Positions 35,690 to 47,388 of a DNA stretch of 64,000 nucleotides are shown here, one piece after another. The position numbers and the translations under genes are program-made. The stretch's first letter is position 1. Every line of letters begins with the position of its first letter. The notes beneath the pieces were generated by a model. It searched no databases, was not told the DNA's origin, and worked only from the letters and a program-made list of their open reading frames with translations. The stretch comes from Epiperipatus broadwayi (lineage: Eukaryota; Onychophora; Udeonychophora; Euonychophora; Peripatidae), in NCBI GenBank assembly GCA_028023455.1, contig JAQFVV010012394.1, positions 21,780,900-21,844,899 on the forward strand. Reading direction: 5' to 3'.

Positions 35690-35880
35690 TCAATCTGCAG
35701 AAGTACTTTTAGTTAACTTCTTAACCCACCTCAACTGCCATTTAATTCAAAAAACAAAATGGATTCATGGGATTTGAGTTGATGACATTTGCTTCCATTT
35801 TGTTTTTTGAATTTAACTGCAATTGTGGCAGGTTTAAGAAATAACTGAAAGTACTTCTGCGGATTGAAAGACTGTTTATA
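35690..35880. repeat. Palindrome related to the Penelope terminal arm
   Basis: The arms CTTTCAATCTGCAGAAGTAC and GTACTTCTGCGGATTGAAAG are inverted. The inner parts TTCAAAAAACAAAATGGA and TCCATTTTGTTTTTTGAA pair as well. The block GAAAGTACTTCTG matches the Penelope arm motif at 11,999-12,011, and GCAG/CTGC could form stem I, but the CTGANGA box is gone. Confidence 0.55.
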
Positions 35881-35984
35881 ATAGCTAATTACCATTATAT
35901 TTTATTATGATTACAATTTTGTTCTATTTAATGGTCATTTTATTTATATTATATATATACGCCAGTAATATGCACTTATCAGCT

Positions 35985-36545
35985 TTGAAAATATACTGAA
36001 ATAATCAGCCAATTAGCTTTTCCAAGACAATTGTTTCACAGTATCAGTTCTGTTCATCAGCTGACTGTGAGCCAACTATTAACATTGTAATGTATTATAC
36101 AAAACTCTTTTTTTATAAATATCAAACTCAAGAGTGATCATATTTTGAAATGGAGAAAATTTTTTGCATATCTACAATATTAAAATTGGTTAAACTTTCT
36201 TTGATTAGTTAATGTGTATTATTTCCAGTTTAGCATTATGTTTACTTGTTTGTAATGTATTGTTTTAGCTAATATTAATGAATTCTAAGGCCTTCTAGTT
36301 TTCAATTTCTGTTTAAACTATTTCACCATATTTAAATGTTCATTAATGTAAAATGAATTGTGATTGGTTCATGCTTCAAAACATGATTGTCTTGAGTTAA
36401 ATATTTATAAGTAAAAGGCTTTGTATATTGCAATGAAATATCAGCATGAGAATATAGGCAGCTGATAAGACAATTTGAAGTCAAGAAACAATTAGCCCGA
36501 GAGCTTATTGGTTGGTTATTGTGGCAAAAGATGGTAAGTATATTT
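35985..36545. mobile_element. Inverted pair of hammerhead units
   Basis: On the minus strand 36,110 down to 35,985 reads ATACATTACAATGTT, AGCTGATGAACAG, GAAACAATTGTC, AGCTAATTGG. On the plus strand 36,420-36,520 reads TATTGCAATGAAATATCAGC, AGCTGATAAGAC, GAAACAATTAGCC, AGCTTATTGG. The two are diverged copies in opposite orientation about 300 bp apart. No coding sequence lies between. Confidence 0.65.
36022..36064 (-). ncRNA. Hammerhead-type ribozyme motif, consensus core
   Basis: On the minus strand: TCAG (stem I), CTGATGA, stem II ACAG/CTGT with loop AACTGATA, GAA, the perfect 8-nt palindrome ACAATTGT as stem III, C (triplet GTC), and TTGG pairing with TCAG (with G-T pairs). All core bases are kept. 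Confidence 0.75.
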
Positions 36546-37079
36546 TTCTGGTGATTTGATTATTTTATTTAAACTTTGTTTGAATAATTAATATAATTTT
36601 CAGCTTGTTTTTATGTTTGTTTTGTTTATATATAATTAAGTCTTAAGTCATCAAAAAGTAAAGCCACATCTAAAAGAAATAACATTATTATAGACAAATA
36701 TATTAAAATGATGCAATTTACACTTCATTTTAATTAGGGGAACAAATTATTTGAAACTCTGAAGAAGACTTCTAAACAGTTGAAATTGAAAGACAATTGT
36801 AATAGTAAAAGACACTGTAAATTTAGAAGTGCGAATATTATTTTATTATAAATGAATAAAAGAGTGGATATCCTATAGATGAATATTTAGAGAGCAATTG
36901 GCTTGGTATTTGTAGAAATATACAATTAATATAGATTGAGATTAGTTTGTCTTGAATAATGGCAGGTGGCAAAAAAAGTAGCATCAAACAGTGCACTAGC
37001 TTCGTAGGACCACCAAAAATATTCTAGATGGATGGTGTTGTGAATTATGCTTGTTAAAGAAATAGATATTTTGAAAGTG

Positions 37080-37800
37080 ATAATTGATATCTTTAGATAT
37101 TTGTAAGAGTTATCAGATAAAAGTAAGACAACAGGACTAAAGATATATACTAAAAAGACAAATGTTCAATGGATTTTCTCAGAAGTAAATGAAGATTGAT
37201 AATGATAAAAAAGACAAAGTTAATAACTACAAATAACTCTGTCAGATTATAAATACAGATGAAAACATAATGGATGAAATTAATCATAGAATTAAACTTG
37301 TATGAAATGCATTTGGTTGAATTAACTTAATATTGAAAGGAAATATGCTTATGTGTTTGAAAAGGGAGATTTTAATAGACGTGTTTTACCAATTCTTACT
37401 TATAGATCTAAGATTTGAATACATAGCAAAGAAGCATTTTATAGACATTAGACTACTTAATGAAGTATGGAAAGTTGTATGTTAGGAGAAACAAGAAGAG
37501 ATTGAAAATAGAATACATAGATGAGAAACAGTCATGTGTTGTTGACCTTACTGCAAGAATTAAGAGACTGAAATGAAATTGAGCTGGACATATTGTTAGA
37601 AGAGATGATAATATATGATGAGATGAAATCTTAAAGTAGATACCTGGAGATTCTAAAAGGTGGAAAGAGATGATATATGAGATGGATAAACAAAATAAGA
37701 AAGTTTACTGATATTATGAGGAGAAGAGAGGCTAGAGATCTAAACTTGGAGAAATCTTTATCCTGGGGTGGCTCAATGATAGTTGAAAATAATAATGATA
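37080..37800 (+). pseudogene. Heavily decayed RTE copy
   Basis: It is collinear with 43,750-44,440: GTTATCAGATAAAAGTAAGA, AATCATAGAATTAAACTTGT, AAAGGAAATATGCTTATGTG, CTTACTTATAGATCTAAGAT, AATTGAGCTGGACATATTGT, then TTTATCCTGGGGTGGCTCAA at the 3' end. The frame is broken throughout. The minus-strand open frame at 37,631-37,939 is a shadow. Confidence 0.8.
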
Positions 37801-38027
37801 GTAATTTTACTATAGACTTGATTTGAAAAAAAATGTATATCTGATCTTGCTGATAGTGGTGATCATCTTTTTGAAATGGATAGTTATCTTGGCAGTGGAT
37901 GGCCAATCTGAATTTAAATAATGTACTCTGAAAATGCATATTTAGATTTGGAGTTACATTGCAACACTGTCAGACTTTTTAATATATTTCTCTAATGTCT
38001 TTTTAGATGCCTCTATTTGGATTTTTT

Positions 38028-38312
38028 TTCTGCTGGTACTGCTGCCATCTATTGTAAACTTAAGCAATCAGAAGTATATATTAAATCCATATCCAAAGCT
38101 ATCCTAGCCATATTCCAGACTAGTTTCTCATTTATAGCTTTTATTAATGAGGAATTTGGAGCAGGATCTAATGCACCTGATGAAGGCCATAAGCCAGAAA
38201 CTATTCTGTGAATAGGGATAGGATAGCACTGGATGTGGATTAAATAAGCACTACCATTTAATATCTATTGATTACCTAAGCTTGCAATAGATGGCAGCAG
38301 TGAAATAAAACA
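38028..38312. mobile_element. Hammerhead foldback family copy with motifs on both strands
   Basis: Left arm CTGCCATCTATTGTAAACTT and ACTAGTTTCTCATTTATAGC (minus-strand motif at 38,112-38,152, core decayed to TTAATAA). Right arm CACCTGATGAAGGCC, CATAAGCCAGAAAC and AGCTTGCAATAGATGGCAG. The right, plus-strand motif at 38,172-38,212 keeps CTGATGA, GGC/GCC and GAA, but stem III is ACTATT. Confidence 0.7.
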
Positions 38313-38577
38313 AATAGAATTTGCTATTGTGAAGCATTGTGTAGTCTAGGGGATTTTTATTTGGATTTATGTTTAAAAGCTAGATTAATATGATGTCATA
38401 TAGAGAGCTGCTTTTTTGTCAATGTCACAGATCCACAACATCATAATATTTCACAAATCTGTAGCATCAGGACAATCTTAAAAGTTTTTAACTCTTCTCA
38501 CAAATATTTTGAAACTACATCCAAGACTTGGTGTTTATTCTCAATCTAGCAGTCATTTCTAATCTAAGAACTACTCT

Positions 38578-38624
38578 ATTGTTGTTGACAGCTAAGATAA
38601 GTACTCTTAGCTGTCAACAACAAT
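38578..38624. repeat. Perfect 20-bp hairpin, 7-nt loop
   Basis: ATTGTTGTTGACAGCTAAGA and its exact complement flank TAAGTAC. No element boundary is evident. It is shorter than typical animal pre-miRNAs. It could be a terminal remnant of a MITE. Confidence 0.7.
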
Positions 38625-40304
38625 GAGCTATTCCAATTATTATCATAAACACATTCTACATAACTAGATTGCTTTCTGCAAAATATTTTGAATATTTTTT
38701 ATAACTATCCTCCATTATTTCCTTTTTGCCTGTGTTCCCATTCTTCATCACACTTCACGTTCATTAGGGTCTGAAGCATCTTTCTAATACAAGTGCAATA
38801 AAAAACGACTAATTAGCAACTTCATTGTTATTCTGAACAAGCAACTTATTTAAAAAGTTTTTTTAACACACTATACTCATCCATAATAAACTATTTTAAC
38901 ACTCTATTATCACTCATAAATTAGAGTTTATCTTCAATTCTCAAAAAGCTCTGCCATACTTAGAAAATGGTTATGGCTCAGTGACGATCCAATATTTATG
39001 AAATTTGTAAATTTATTGAGCTTTGGAGTTATTCTCTATAGCACAAAGTTCTAAAAAAAATAATTGATTGATCGAGAGCATGAGATGCGACAAAGTTGAG
39101 CTGTGATATTGATAGATCTTCAGCTGCTAAATCCATATGAACTGGTGTCCATTAATTACTTAAGTGTAGCATAAATGATTCTAGAGTAGTGTGAAGATAT
39201 CTGCTTTTGCAAGCATATGTGATACCAGTATAGTTAACTAATAAGCATTTGAGAATTTGTGGTTTACTTTTTTTGATTTACCCTTCTAGTAATATGAAAT
39301 AAATATTTAAAAACTACCACATAATAATTGGATGGCTATTTGAATTAAGTTTAAAATATTAGAAATGTTATGTAAGAATTGTAACTGGATGGATGTCAAG
39401 TCCCGTCTCCAGATTTATTACTTTCTGGCTTTTAATTCTAGCTTTGAATTTCAGCCTTCATTTATAAAAGCAAAAGACAGAAATTAGTTGATCAAGATTT
39501 GGGCATTTATAGCACTACACCACCTAATATCTACTATATAGTAGTAGCTCTAAAATGGAATATAGAAAACTGATGTTAGCTATGCTAGTGAGTGATATAA
39601 TCCTAATCATTGCTTTTTTGGGAAGACCTTTTTCCTAGTGATAGACTACCTAAAGTAGCTTGTCGTTTTGCTTTATAAAGATATATATATATATGACTTC
39701 TATAAATCATAAATATTTCACACAAATACATCCACTAGTTGTGTCTAAACACACACACAAATATATAAGTTTATTGACATTTATAAGGTTTTATAAGATC
39801 AGATAAGAAACTTAGTTCATAAAGAAATTAATCAAATCATTTGTTAGTCATTGCATAAAAATATATAGTACATTTGATATCTCAAATATTTGACCTAAAA
39901 TCAAACAAAACTTTTTGCCCTTACTTAAACAAATATTTAAAAGGTAAAAATAAGTTCCCTAGAATACCCCATTATCTTTTTAAATGTTATATTTCTCACT
40001 TAATGATCTATTCACAAATCAATCATCATTTAAAAGAGAATGCAGGAAAAGTACACTTCTAGTTCATCTGTAAAATTACTTATCAAATTTATGCAAATGA
40101 GAAAGATTTATATTTATATTCTTACATGTACATTCAAAACATAATTGGGCTATTTTATAACCAAAAGTATACTTGCAAATTTACTCTTCACTTTCATTTT
40201 AAAAATAATTGAAATTCGTAAGAAATTTAAGCACTGGAAGTGAGACATCTAGGCTGCAATCTTTGGATTTTGAACTCTTAGAGTTTGCTACATCCAAACT
40301 ATGC

Positions 40305-40390
40305 AATATATCACATGATCATCATTTTACAGTAGCATCCATTGACTACTAAGACTAGGCATTACTGTATGGAGAGTTTTCTATTGTACT
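40305..40390 (+). repeat. Short deleted copy of the hammerhead foldback family
   Basis: It joins one terminus (TATCACATGATCATCATTTT) directly to the other (CATTACTGTATGGAGAGTTT) with no central motif. This is an internal deletion derivative. Confidence 0.6.
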
Positions 40391-41004
40391 ATGCAATACA
40401 ATTTGATATTTCTACAGAATAACATTATCTGAGTCTTTTATAAAAAATTCAAATTTTTATCTTATAAAGATTCAATAAATTAATTTTAAATTCTGTCATT
40501 GGAATCTTAGAAATAATTCTACTTAACTCTGATATTAATAAATAAATAATAATATCTTCTAAATATTGGTAATTGCAAAGCAGAAGTAACTGCCTCACAT
40601 TCAGTTATGTAGCATCAAATACAATGAAAAGATACAATGATACCATTCTATCTTTGAGCTATGTCATTGTATAAGCTTAGTTTTTGACTTGGTTTTTAAA
40701 TTATATGGTGAATTTTGTCTATTGTTTTAATTTACATACAAGCTCCATGTTCTGCAATGACTGTATTATTAAAACAATTTACCATTTTCCATACTGAATC
40801 CTCTTGCCTTTAATCATCATATATATATATATTGTACCAGTCCATACTCCCTGCAGAATTCTTTTCCTAATCTTGCACTGAGCATGAAGTGACCAAGATT
40901 CAACAGGTAAAGAAATGGATATCAATCTAGCTGATTGTTTGTACTCATGTATATTGGTACTTCCAGCTAAATTGATAGAAAGAGTGGATTGACAGGACTC
41001 TTCC

Positions 41005-41282
41005 AGTTAAAAACACCCTTTAGTTGATATCTTATTTGAATGCCCGAATATTTAGAACAATGGCAAGTACACACCTTTGAAAAATCTATTTACAAAATAG
41101 ACTTTTGCATGCCACTTCTAGAAAAGAATCAAAAAAATGAATTTTTCACCCTCCTAGAAAGATGTGTAATACCATATGTTCAGCGGAGCATAAGAATAAG
41201 ATTTAACACCCCGGTAGAGCGATATCCCTTTGTGGCTAGCTCAGTCACTCTACAATCTAGGGTCTTCAAATGGGTAAGTTAA
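41005..41282 (+). pseudogene. Probable LINE C-terminal fragment
   Basis: Before the methionine at 41,040, another frame reads KHPLVDILFECP. A frame change then gives MPEYLEQWQVHTFEKSIYK and LLEKNQKNEFFTLLERC. The join resembles the H-LLFECPEYEELR zinc-knuckle step near the end of many LINE polyproteins. The downstream part (RFNTPVERYPFVASS) is not recognisable. One frameshift and the lack of an RT nearby argue for a fragment; clade unknown. Confidence 0.4.
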
Positions 41283-42375
41283 ATGATTATTACCGGTACG
41301 TGGTTGATAAGGAAAGAATACATTTTGATCAATATAAATAATAATATGAAAACGAAACAAGTTTAATATTATGATTAAATATTTATTTAATCCCAAATAC
41401 CCACCACCTTTTCATACTAATGATGATATAATAACAAAATACTAAATAATTAATTATCCCAAACCATATATATTCGAGGCATTGAAATAGATAAAATACA
41501 ATTTTAAATAAGAAAAATAATAAATCCCTAAAGCTATTTACAATGTTTATAAGTAATGGAAGTGGTCTGAGCTCCTTTTACCCAATAGAAATAAATTTTA
41601 CTTTGTGTGATTTGATATACAGATATGAGATTCTTGGTCATACAGGCATGCGCTTTTACTGATGACTTTAAAACCTTTTTATTGATAGCAATATAATAAA
41701 AACTATGCATATATTTGCACTATGAAATATTTCACTAATTTCATGTTTTCAACAAGTCAATAGGTTGTATTGGCTCAGATACTATATCGTACTCACCATA
41801 AGGTACTATATCTATTTCCCTCTTGCTATAGATAAATTCCTGTACATGTATATACGTGCAGCACAATTATACACTTACTATTACTTTAAATATAAAGTTA
41901 TTAGAGTACTTGCTTATGGGGAATCTATAATAGATCAATCCCTTCTTGCACACATCATAAGGTGCAGCAGTAACAAAAAAAAAAACTTAAAAAGGATATA
42001 CGGTTAAATACATTTTTAGATATTCAGCATGAGATATCGTATTTACCGAATATTATAAGCGTATGTACACATATACATACATGTATATCCATATATGATG
42101 AATTCCAGGAGTAACAACAAGAGGAGAATGAATAGCAACAACAACAAAAAAAAAGAATCTCATTGCAATCTTTGTTGAAAATACTAGAATTTGAAATAGA
42201 AAAATTGACTCAAAGGATTTAAGTAAAAGCTTTATCATTTATGCCCGTAATAATCGCAAATTCATATACATATGTGAGAGATTATCTCTTTTTTAAATGA
42301 TTAATAATAATAACAAAAAAATAATATATTTAATCGGAAATATCAAAGTTAATTATCTCAATATTAATAAATATT

Positions 42376-42543
42376 TTAAAATAAACTTATATCTGCATCT
42401 TCATTCTTCTCCTCTGGGCTCTTGAGTGGGCTTCGAGTTAACTGACTGTGTGGTGAGGATTTCATCCATTTAGCAAGGCAGCATTTGTCATCATTGTGGG
42501 CAGCTGGAATTGGCGTGGTCACATCTTGGCGGCTTGGGACAGT
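42376..42543 (-). CDS. Candidate terminal coding exon, unknown protein
   Basis: On the minus strand, after a GGGGTAG possible acceptor, one frame stays open for 55 codons to TAA at 42,376-42,378. It starts TVPSRQDVTTPIPAAHNDDK, continues CCLAKWMKSSPHS, and ends KSPEEKNEDADISLF. Codons are GC-rich (ACC, GCC, AAG, GAG) in a very AT-rich neighbourhood. Proline/serine richness with SP sites and an acidic end suggests a disordered, possibly phosphorylated C-terminus. The acceptor lacks a strong pyrimidine tract, which lowers confidence. No family is recognised, and a transposon origin is possible. Confidence 0.35.
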   Translation of the reverse strand, partial: TVPSRQDVTTPIPAAHNDDKCCLAKWMKSSPHSQLTRSPLKSPEEKNEDADISLF

Positions 42544-43436
42544 CTACCCCACGGTCATTTTGCTGGAATCTCTAGTATATTGCCTCATATCTTCTTTTTT
42601 TATATATCTAATAATAATTAGGATTATTAATAAATTTTCATAAGCTGTCTCCAATGGCTACTTGAATCCACAAAAGACAAGAGTTCTTAAAAGAACTGTA
42701 TAAGGATTTGTTCTTAAGAATGTCACCAATAGTTCTATTCATAAATGAATCTCTAAGTAGCTGGTTGCTTGGAGAATTCTGGAGCCACAAAAAAGAATGA
42801 CTTGCCCAGAATGGCTGCCAAAGAAAGAATGAATCCCACAGCACTATCAATCCCACTAATAAGAACCAATTCAGATATCCCTCTGAGAAGAATGAATCAA
42901 CCAATCCTTTTAATTTAGCTTGTCACTTAGATTGCAAACATTCCTTTATATTTTTCCGATTAAATTCTACATTTTTAGTTTGACATCCATCTTGAATAAC
43001 CCAGACCACTTGCTTACAAAATCAATTCAAAAGAATTTTTTTAAAGAGATAACAGTTTAATTATAGCATTATCAAACCTTTTGCTTTTGATCAGATTTTT
43101 GCAAAAGCAATTAACATTACTTGCTTATGGAATAAAATTACAATCTTTAGAAAAGTAATTAAAAAAAATATACAAGTATGTTGGAAAATAAAAAAAAAAA
43201 CAAATACATATAATGACATATCATAAAAAATATACAAAAAGGAAAAACAAAAATAAAAAAATACATGAGTTTATTATACGTGTACAATATTTAAATTTGT
43301 GTGTGTGGGTATTCTACTGTTCAGACCGAACCTCCATTATTAATCTAGCACATTTTTATATTTGTTGTGCTTAATACAGACTTTGTGCAAGGCCATTTGA
43401 TAATGCCTGGCACAATATATATATATATATATATTA

Positions 43437-44470
43437 TTATTATTAAAGCATTGGATCATCAAGGTATAGATCCAGGATTTTGTCATATTCTAAAGAATAT
43501 TTATAAAAATGCAACAGCAACAATTAGATTACATAATGATACTGGAAAAATCAACATTGAGAATGGTGTAAGACAAGGTGACTACATATCTCCAAAACTT
43601 TTTACAGCAGTGCTGCAAGAAGTATTTTGTGGATTAAAATGGGAAACTAAAAAAGTAAAAGTAAATGGAGAGTATTTAAGTCATTTAGATTTCGCAGATG
43701 ATGTAGTTGTTTTTGTAAACAGTGCTTCAGAGCTGCAGGAAATGTTGCAGGAGTTAGCAGATGAAAGTAGAAAATTAGGACTAAAGATAAATGTTAAAAA
43801 TACAAAAGTAATGTTTAATCGATTTGCTCAAAATATGAAAATAAAGATTGATTGTGAGGAATTAGAAGAAGTTAACAGTTACAAATATCTTGGTTAGATT
43901 ATTAATATAGATGGAAACATATTGGAGGAAATTAATCATAGAATTAAACTTGGTTGGAATGCCTTTGGTAGAAATAACTTGATACTAAAAGGAAATATGC
44001 CTATGTGTTTGAAAAGGATGGTTTTTAACAAATGTGTTTTACCAGTTCTTACTTATGGATCTGAGACTTGGACACTTAATAGAAGAGCAATACAGAGACT
44101 TCAGACCACTCAAAGGAGTATGGAGAGATGTATGTTGGGAGTAACAAGAAGAGATTGAAAACATAATGTATGGGTAAGACAACAAACAGGTGTTACTGAC
44201 CTTATTGAAAAAATTAAAAGATTGAAATGAAGTTGGGCTGGACATATTGCTAGAAGAGATGATAATAGAAGGACAATTGAAATTTTAAACGGGATTCCAA
44301 GATTGTAATAGACCCAGAAAGAGACCACATGTGAGATGGATGGATGAAATAAGAAAATGTGCAGGGGTGCTGTGGAGAAGAGAAGCTAAAGATCAGAGAA
44401 GATGGATTAAACTTGGAGAGACCTTCTTCCTGCAGTGGATTGATAATGGTTGATGATGATGATGATTGTG
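43437..44470 (+). pseudogene. RTE-type LINE, RT catalytic region to 3' tail
   Basis: This is the most complete RTE copy here. From 43,440 the frame reads IKALDHQGIDPGFCHILKNI, then NGVRQGDYISPKLF (RT motif B) and YLSHLDFADDVVVF (catalytic FADD). It then runs ELADESRKLGLKINVKNTKV to YKYLG, where TAG at 43,897-43,899 stops it. It resumes in phase (INIDGNILEEINHRIKLGWN, PVLTYGSETWTLN) to a second stop at 44,156. Frameshifts follow in the WAGHIARRDDN region. The 3' end is GATTGATAATGGTTGATGAT with ATG repeats to 44,467. The 5' end is truncated at an (AT)n/(ATT)n tract. Endonuclease and motif A are missing. Dead copy. Confidence 0.92.
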
Positions 44471-44980
44471 TTTGGGAGTCTAGAATAATCGCTGCTGTTT
44501 TTTCTCTTTAACTTGTACTGATGTTTTGTTCTAACATAGAGTAGGTTCAATTGGTAATAGCCAGTATTTCTAGCCATTTGTTTTTCTCATTTTAATAATA
44601 GATTGAAGACATTAGATGAAACACTATTAACGATCAATTTATTCATTAATAGAAAGCTTCATGTAAATGTTTCTCTATTTTAATTACAATTGTGCAATTC
44701 ACAGGCAAACTTGGCCGTCTTTTCCTTTTTTTTTTTTCCTTTATCTTATAGACTCCCCTCCATAAACTAATTCCAGTAATTCATGAAATCATTGTCAGTA
44801 TACTAATTATTTTTTATCAAATTAAAAAATATTTTAATATTACATGTAATAACATAAAAAATAAAAAAATTCTGATCTATCATTATTCGATTTGATGAGA
44901 ACTTCTTTTTACTTTTTCTTATGTTATTATGTTTGGTGTCTCAAACAATAAATTTTATTAAAAGTATGTAGTGTGATCAA

Positions 44981-45115
44981 GCGTTGTTAGCTGAGAGGTC
45001 ATCGCACCTGCCTTGCAAGCAAATAGTTGGTTGCATACAGGTGTGGGTTCGCGTCCCAGCCAATGCTATGACATATGAAAAACAAGTGTGTAAATAAGTT
45101 ATATTAAAAAAAAAA
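44981..45115 (+). mobile_element. tRNA-derived SINE
   Basis: The tRNA-like head is 44,981-45,066: GCGTTGTTAGCTGAGAGGTC (A box), an anticodon-loop-like CTTGCAA, an extra arm, B box GGGTTCGCGTCCC, and end CCAATGC. A body TATGACATATGAAAAACAAG and an A-rich tail follow. It is the same family as 26,309-26,412. The acceptor pair is imperfect, so it is not a working tRNA gene. Pol III transcription would be from internal boxes. Confidence 0.8.
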
Positions 45116-46281
45116 TCATATTTCAAAATAACTTTACAAATAATCATTATTAACTATATGAGCATTTTCTCTTCAGTATATTTTTATGAAATGTTAAAGA
45201 ATTTATTTCTTTAAACTTTTTATACTATATAAACTTTGTTTCAATAAAACATTTAAAAAAAAGATTTTTATATATTTATTATTTTATAAATCTTATTGGG
45301 AATAATATGAAAATCTTTGCCCTAATAAATGATTAATATTAATTATTAATATATTTATCTAAAGTGGACAACGTCAAAGATCAGAAAACAGAAAATTTGA
45401 CACTTATAGATTAAATTGTATTGACGATTTAATAACTGTTATTTATATAGTGCATCAAGAACTGGTTTGTATATAAATAAACTCTTAAGTATAAGCATAC
45501 ACTTATGCTTTTAAAGTTGATGCTCATGGGTGGATGCAAGGAGATCTTTCTTTATAATATAAAATAGGAATAATAAAATACCTATAAGATGAAATCCAGA
45601 AAGTTTCAAATCTTAAGCAACATCTTTGAACCCAGGGTAAGTTATTTGGATATTTTTATATTACAGTGTTGTGTGATGTAATATAGCTTTTTAAAAATAT
45701 CAAAAATTTCTATGCATAGTTCATATGCCCAGAGGCTACTTCTATCTATAAAATATATTCTTCAAAAAACCTACTTATTTCCACTTTTATGTCACTCCAT
45801 TTCATCTATAATCACCAAATTATTCTTCTAGCATTAATGCATTTATTTCTTTTCTTCCATTTCATTTTATAAAAGCTGTTCTGTTAATTCCAACACCCCA
45901 TTTTTGTATTCTCCATTTATTGTTATAAAGACTTTTAATTCTCTTTACTTTTATTTTTTCCCATTCTCTATATAATTTTTCCTACAACTTTCCAGTACTT
46001 TCCCTAATCACCTTAATCACAATTACAATCCAAATTTTTATTCCATTTTTGCTTTATTTCCTTGGCATCAACAGTTTTTATTTTTTCACCAATAAGCTAT
46101 CTCTAATATTGTTGTACTCCTTTCATATTTTATGTATTTTGTTATTAATATATAACTCTTAAGTTCTTTTTTTTATACTCATATTTATTTTCCATAACTT
46201 TTTGTTCCTTTTTCTAACTATCTTTTTCCATTACCCATAAGTAAGCAGCTGTAATATATTTTATGGAAGTATTATAATTTC

Positions 46282-46307
46282 TTTCCATTTGTTATCCTAT
46301 ACTACAT

Positions 46308-46352
<45 letters not shown>

Positions 46353-46371
46353 ATAGGATATACAAATGGAA
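46282..46371. repeat. (TA)n microsatellite inside 26-bp inverted repeats
   Basis: TTTCCATTTGTTATCCTATA and its near-exact complement (TATAGGATATACAAATGGAA) flank about 37 bases of alternating TA at 46,311-46,346. The unit can extrude as a cruciform. Confidence 0.75.
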
Positions 46372-46452
46372 ATATATATAAATAAAATACCATATACCCT
46401 TTACATAAACACTTTTCAATGCAATTTAATGTAATAGAATTTATTTCTCCTT

Positions 46453-46491
46453 ACTTACAATTTCAACTGTTCAGTAGACATCATCAGAGCT
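46453..46491 (-). ncRNA. Hammerhead-type motif, stem II damaged
   Basis: CTGATGA, GAA, the ATTGT stem III block and A (triplet GTA) are present with AGCT/AGT for stem I. The stem II hairpin is mispaired compared with the partner arm. Confidence 0.55.
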
Positions 46492-46695
46492 ACAATCTTC
46501 AAATATATATATATATATAACCATACAATTAATACTTACCTATGCATACATACCTATAAACAATATAAACATTAAACAATATTCTTATTTTAAAGTTCAT
46601 GACACAGAATATTATTTTATAGTGTTTATATTGTTTGTAGCTATGTATACATAGATAAGTATTAATTGTATAGTTATGTATATTTGAATATTGTA

Positions 46696-46733
46696 GCTCT
46701 GATGATGACTGTTGGATAGTTGAAACTGTAAGC
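46696..46733 (+). ncRNA. Hammerhead-type ribozyme motif, consensus core
   Basis: GCT, CTGATGA (46,699-46,705), stem II GACTG/TAGTT around TTGGA, GAA (46,722-46,724), ACTGT, A (triplet GTA), AGC. The core is complete. Two G-T pairs in stem II weaken it slightly. Confidence 0.7.
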
Positions 46734-47345
46734 AAGGAGAAATAAATTCTATTATATTAAATTGCACTGAAAAGAGTGTATTTAAAATGTATATAGTATT
46801 TTACTTAAATATGTTTTATACACATTTATTTTATTCTTATACAAATACATAGAATATATATAAACAATAATTTAAATGATTAAATTAAGTCAATTTAAAA
46901 GTTATTATCAAACTATTTGAACTACATGTTTCTGTTATTGTCTACAATTCCCCTGAAAAACACAATTTTTTAATACTACAATTTGTATATTAATATTATT
47001 TCAACCTCAAAATGTAAAAATACATAAATCGAAAATATTGACAATCAATAAAATACAACAAAATATAAAAGTTCATATAATGCAAATTATCTATGTAAAT
47101 AATACAAATTTCAACTGCATGTAAATAACTTTACTAGTGTGTAAATATTTAATATTTAGAATTATAATCACATCACAGAACATCACATGATCACCATTTC
47201 TTATGCTTGCTCATAGCTGTTATTAAAACAGGCAAAGCTCTATATAAAGTAGTACCATTCACTGCAAGCCAGAGTAATCAATGGATGCCAGAAAGCTTGT
47301 GCATTAGATCCTAAGATCTAGGTGCAGTACTCTCAGATCCAAGGC

Positions 47346-47387
47346 TCTTCACTGATGAAAGCCACAAGCTAGAAACTAGTCTGGGGA
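47346..47387 (+). ncRNA. Hammerhead-type ribozyme motif, consensus core
   Basis: CTTCA (stem I), CTGATGA (47,352-47,358), stem II AGC/GCT with loop CACAA, GAA (47,372-47,374), ACTAGT palindrome, C (47,381, triplet GTC), TGGGG pairing CTTCA with G-T pairs. Core complete; stem II is short, with an A/A flank. Confidence 0.68.
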
Positions 47388-47388
47388 T

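Larger units (their letters stand above)
46365..46815. mobile_element. Palindromic element with a hammerhead motif in each arm
   Basis: The arms run inward from ATATAAATAAAATACCATAT / ATATAGTATTTTACTTAAAT, through AATAGAATTTATTTCTCCTT and its complement, to a centre near 46,600. The left arm holds a minus-strand motif at 46,453-46,491, the right arm a plus-strand motif at 46,696-46,733. Noncoding; the organisation parallels 29,831-30,138. Confidence 0.72.

Noticed and set aside
37631-37939. 102-codon minus-strand open frame
   Set aside because: It is the antisense shadow of a decayed RTE copy; AT-rich, hydrophobic, with no domain.
42638-42904. 88-codon minus-strand open frame with tryptophans
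   Set aside because: No motif, no neighbouring element parts and no splice logic on either strand.
44039-44328. Two minus-strand open frames
   Set aside because: Antisense shadows of the RTE ORF at 43.4-44.5 kb.
46529-46735. 68-codon minus-strand frame
   Set aside because: A by-product of the palindrome at 46.4-46.8 kb; it spans the hammerhead arm and has no protein features.
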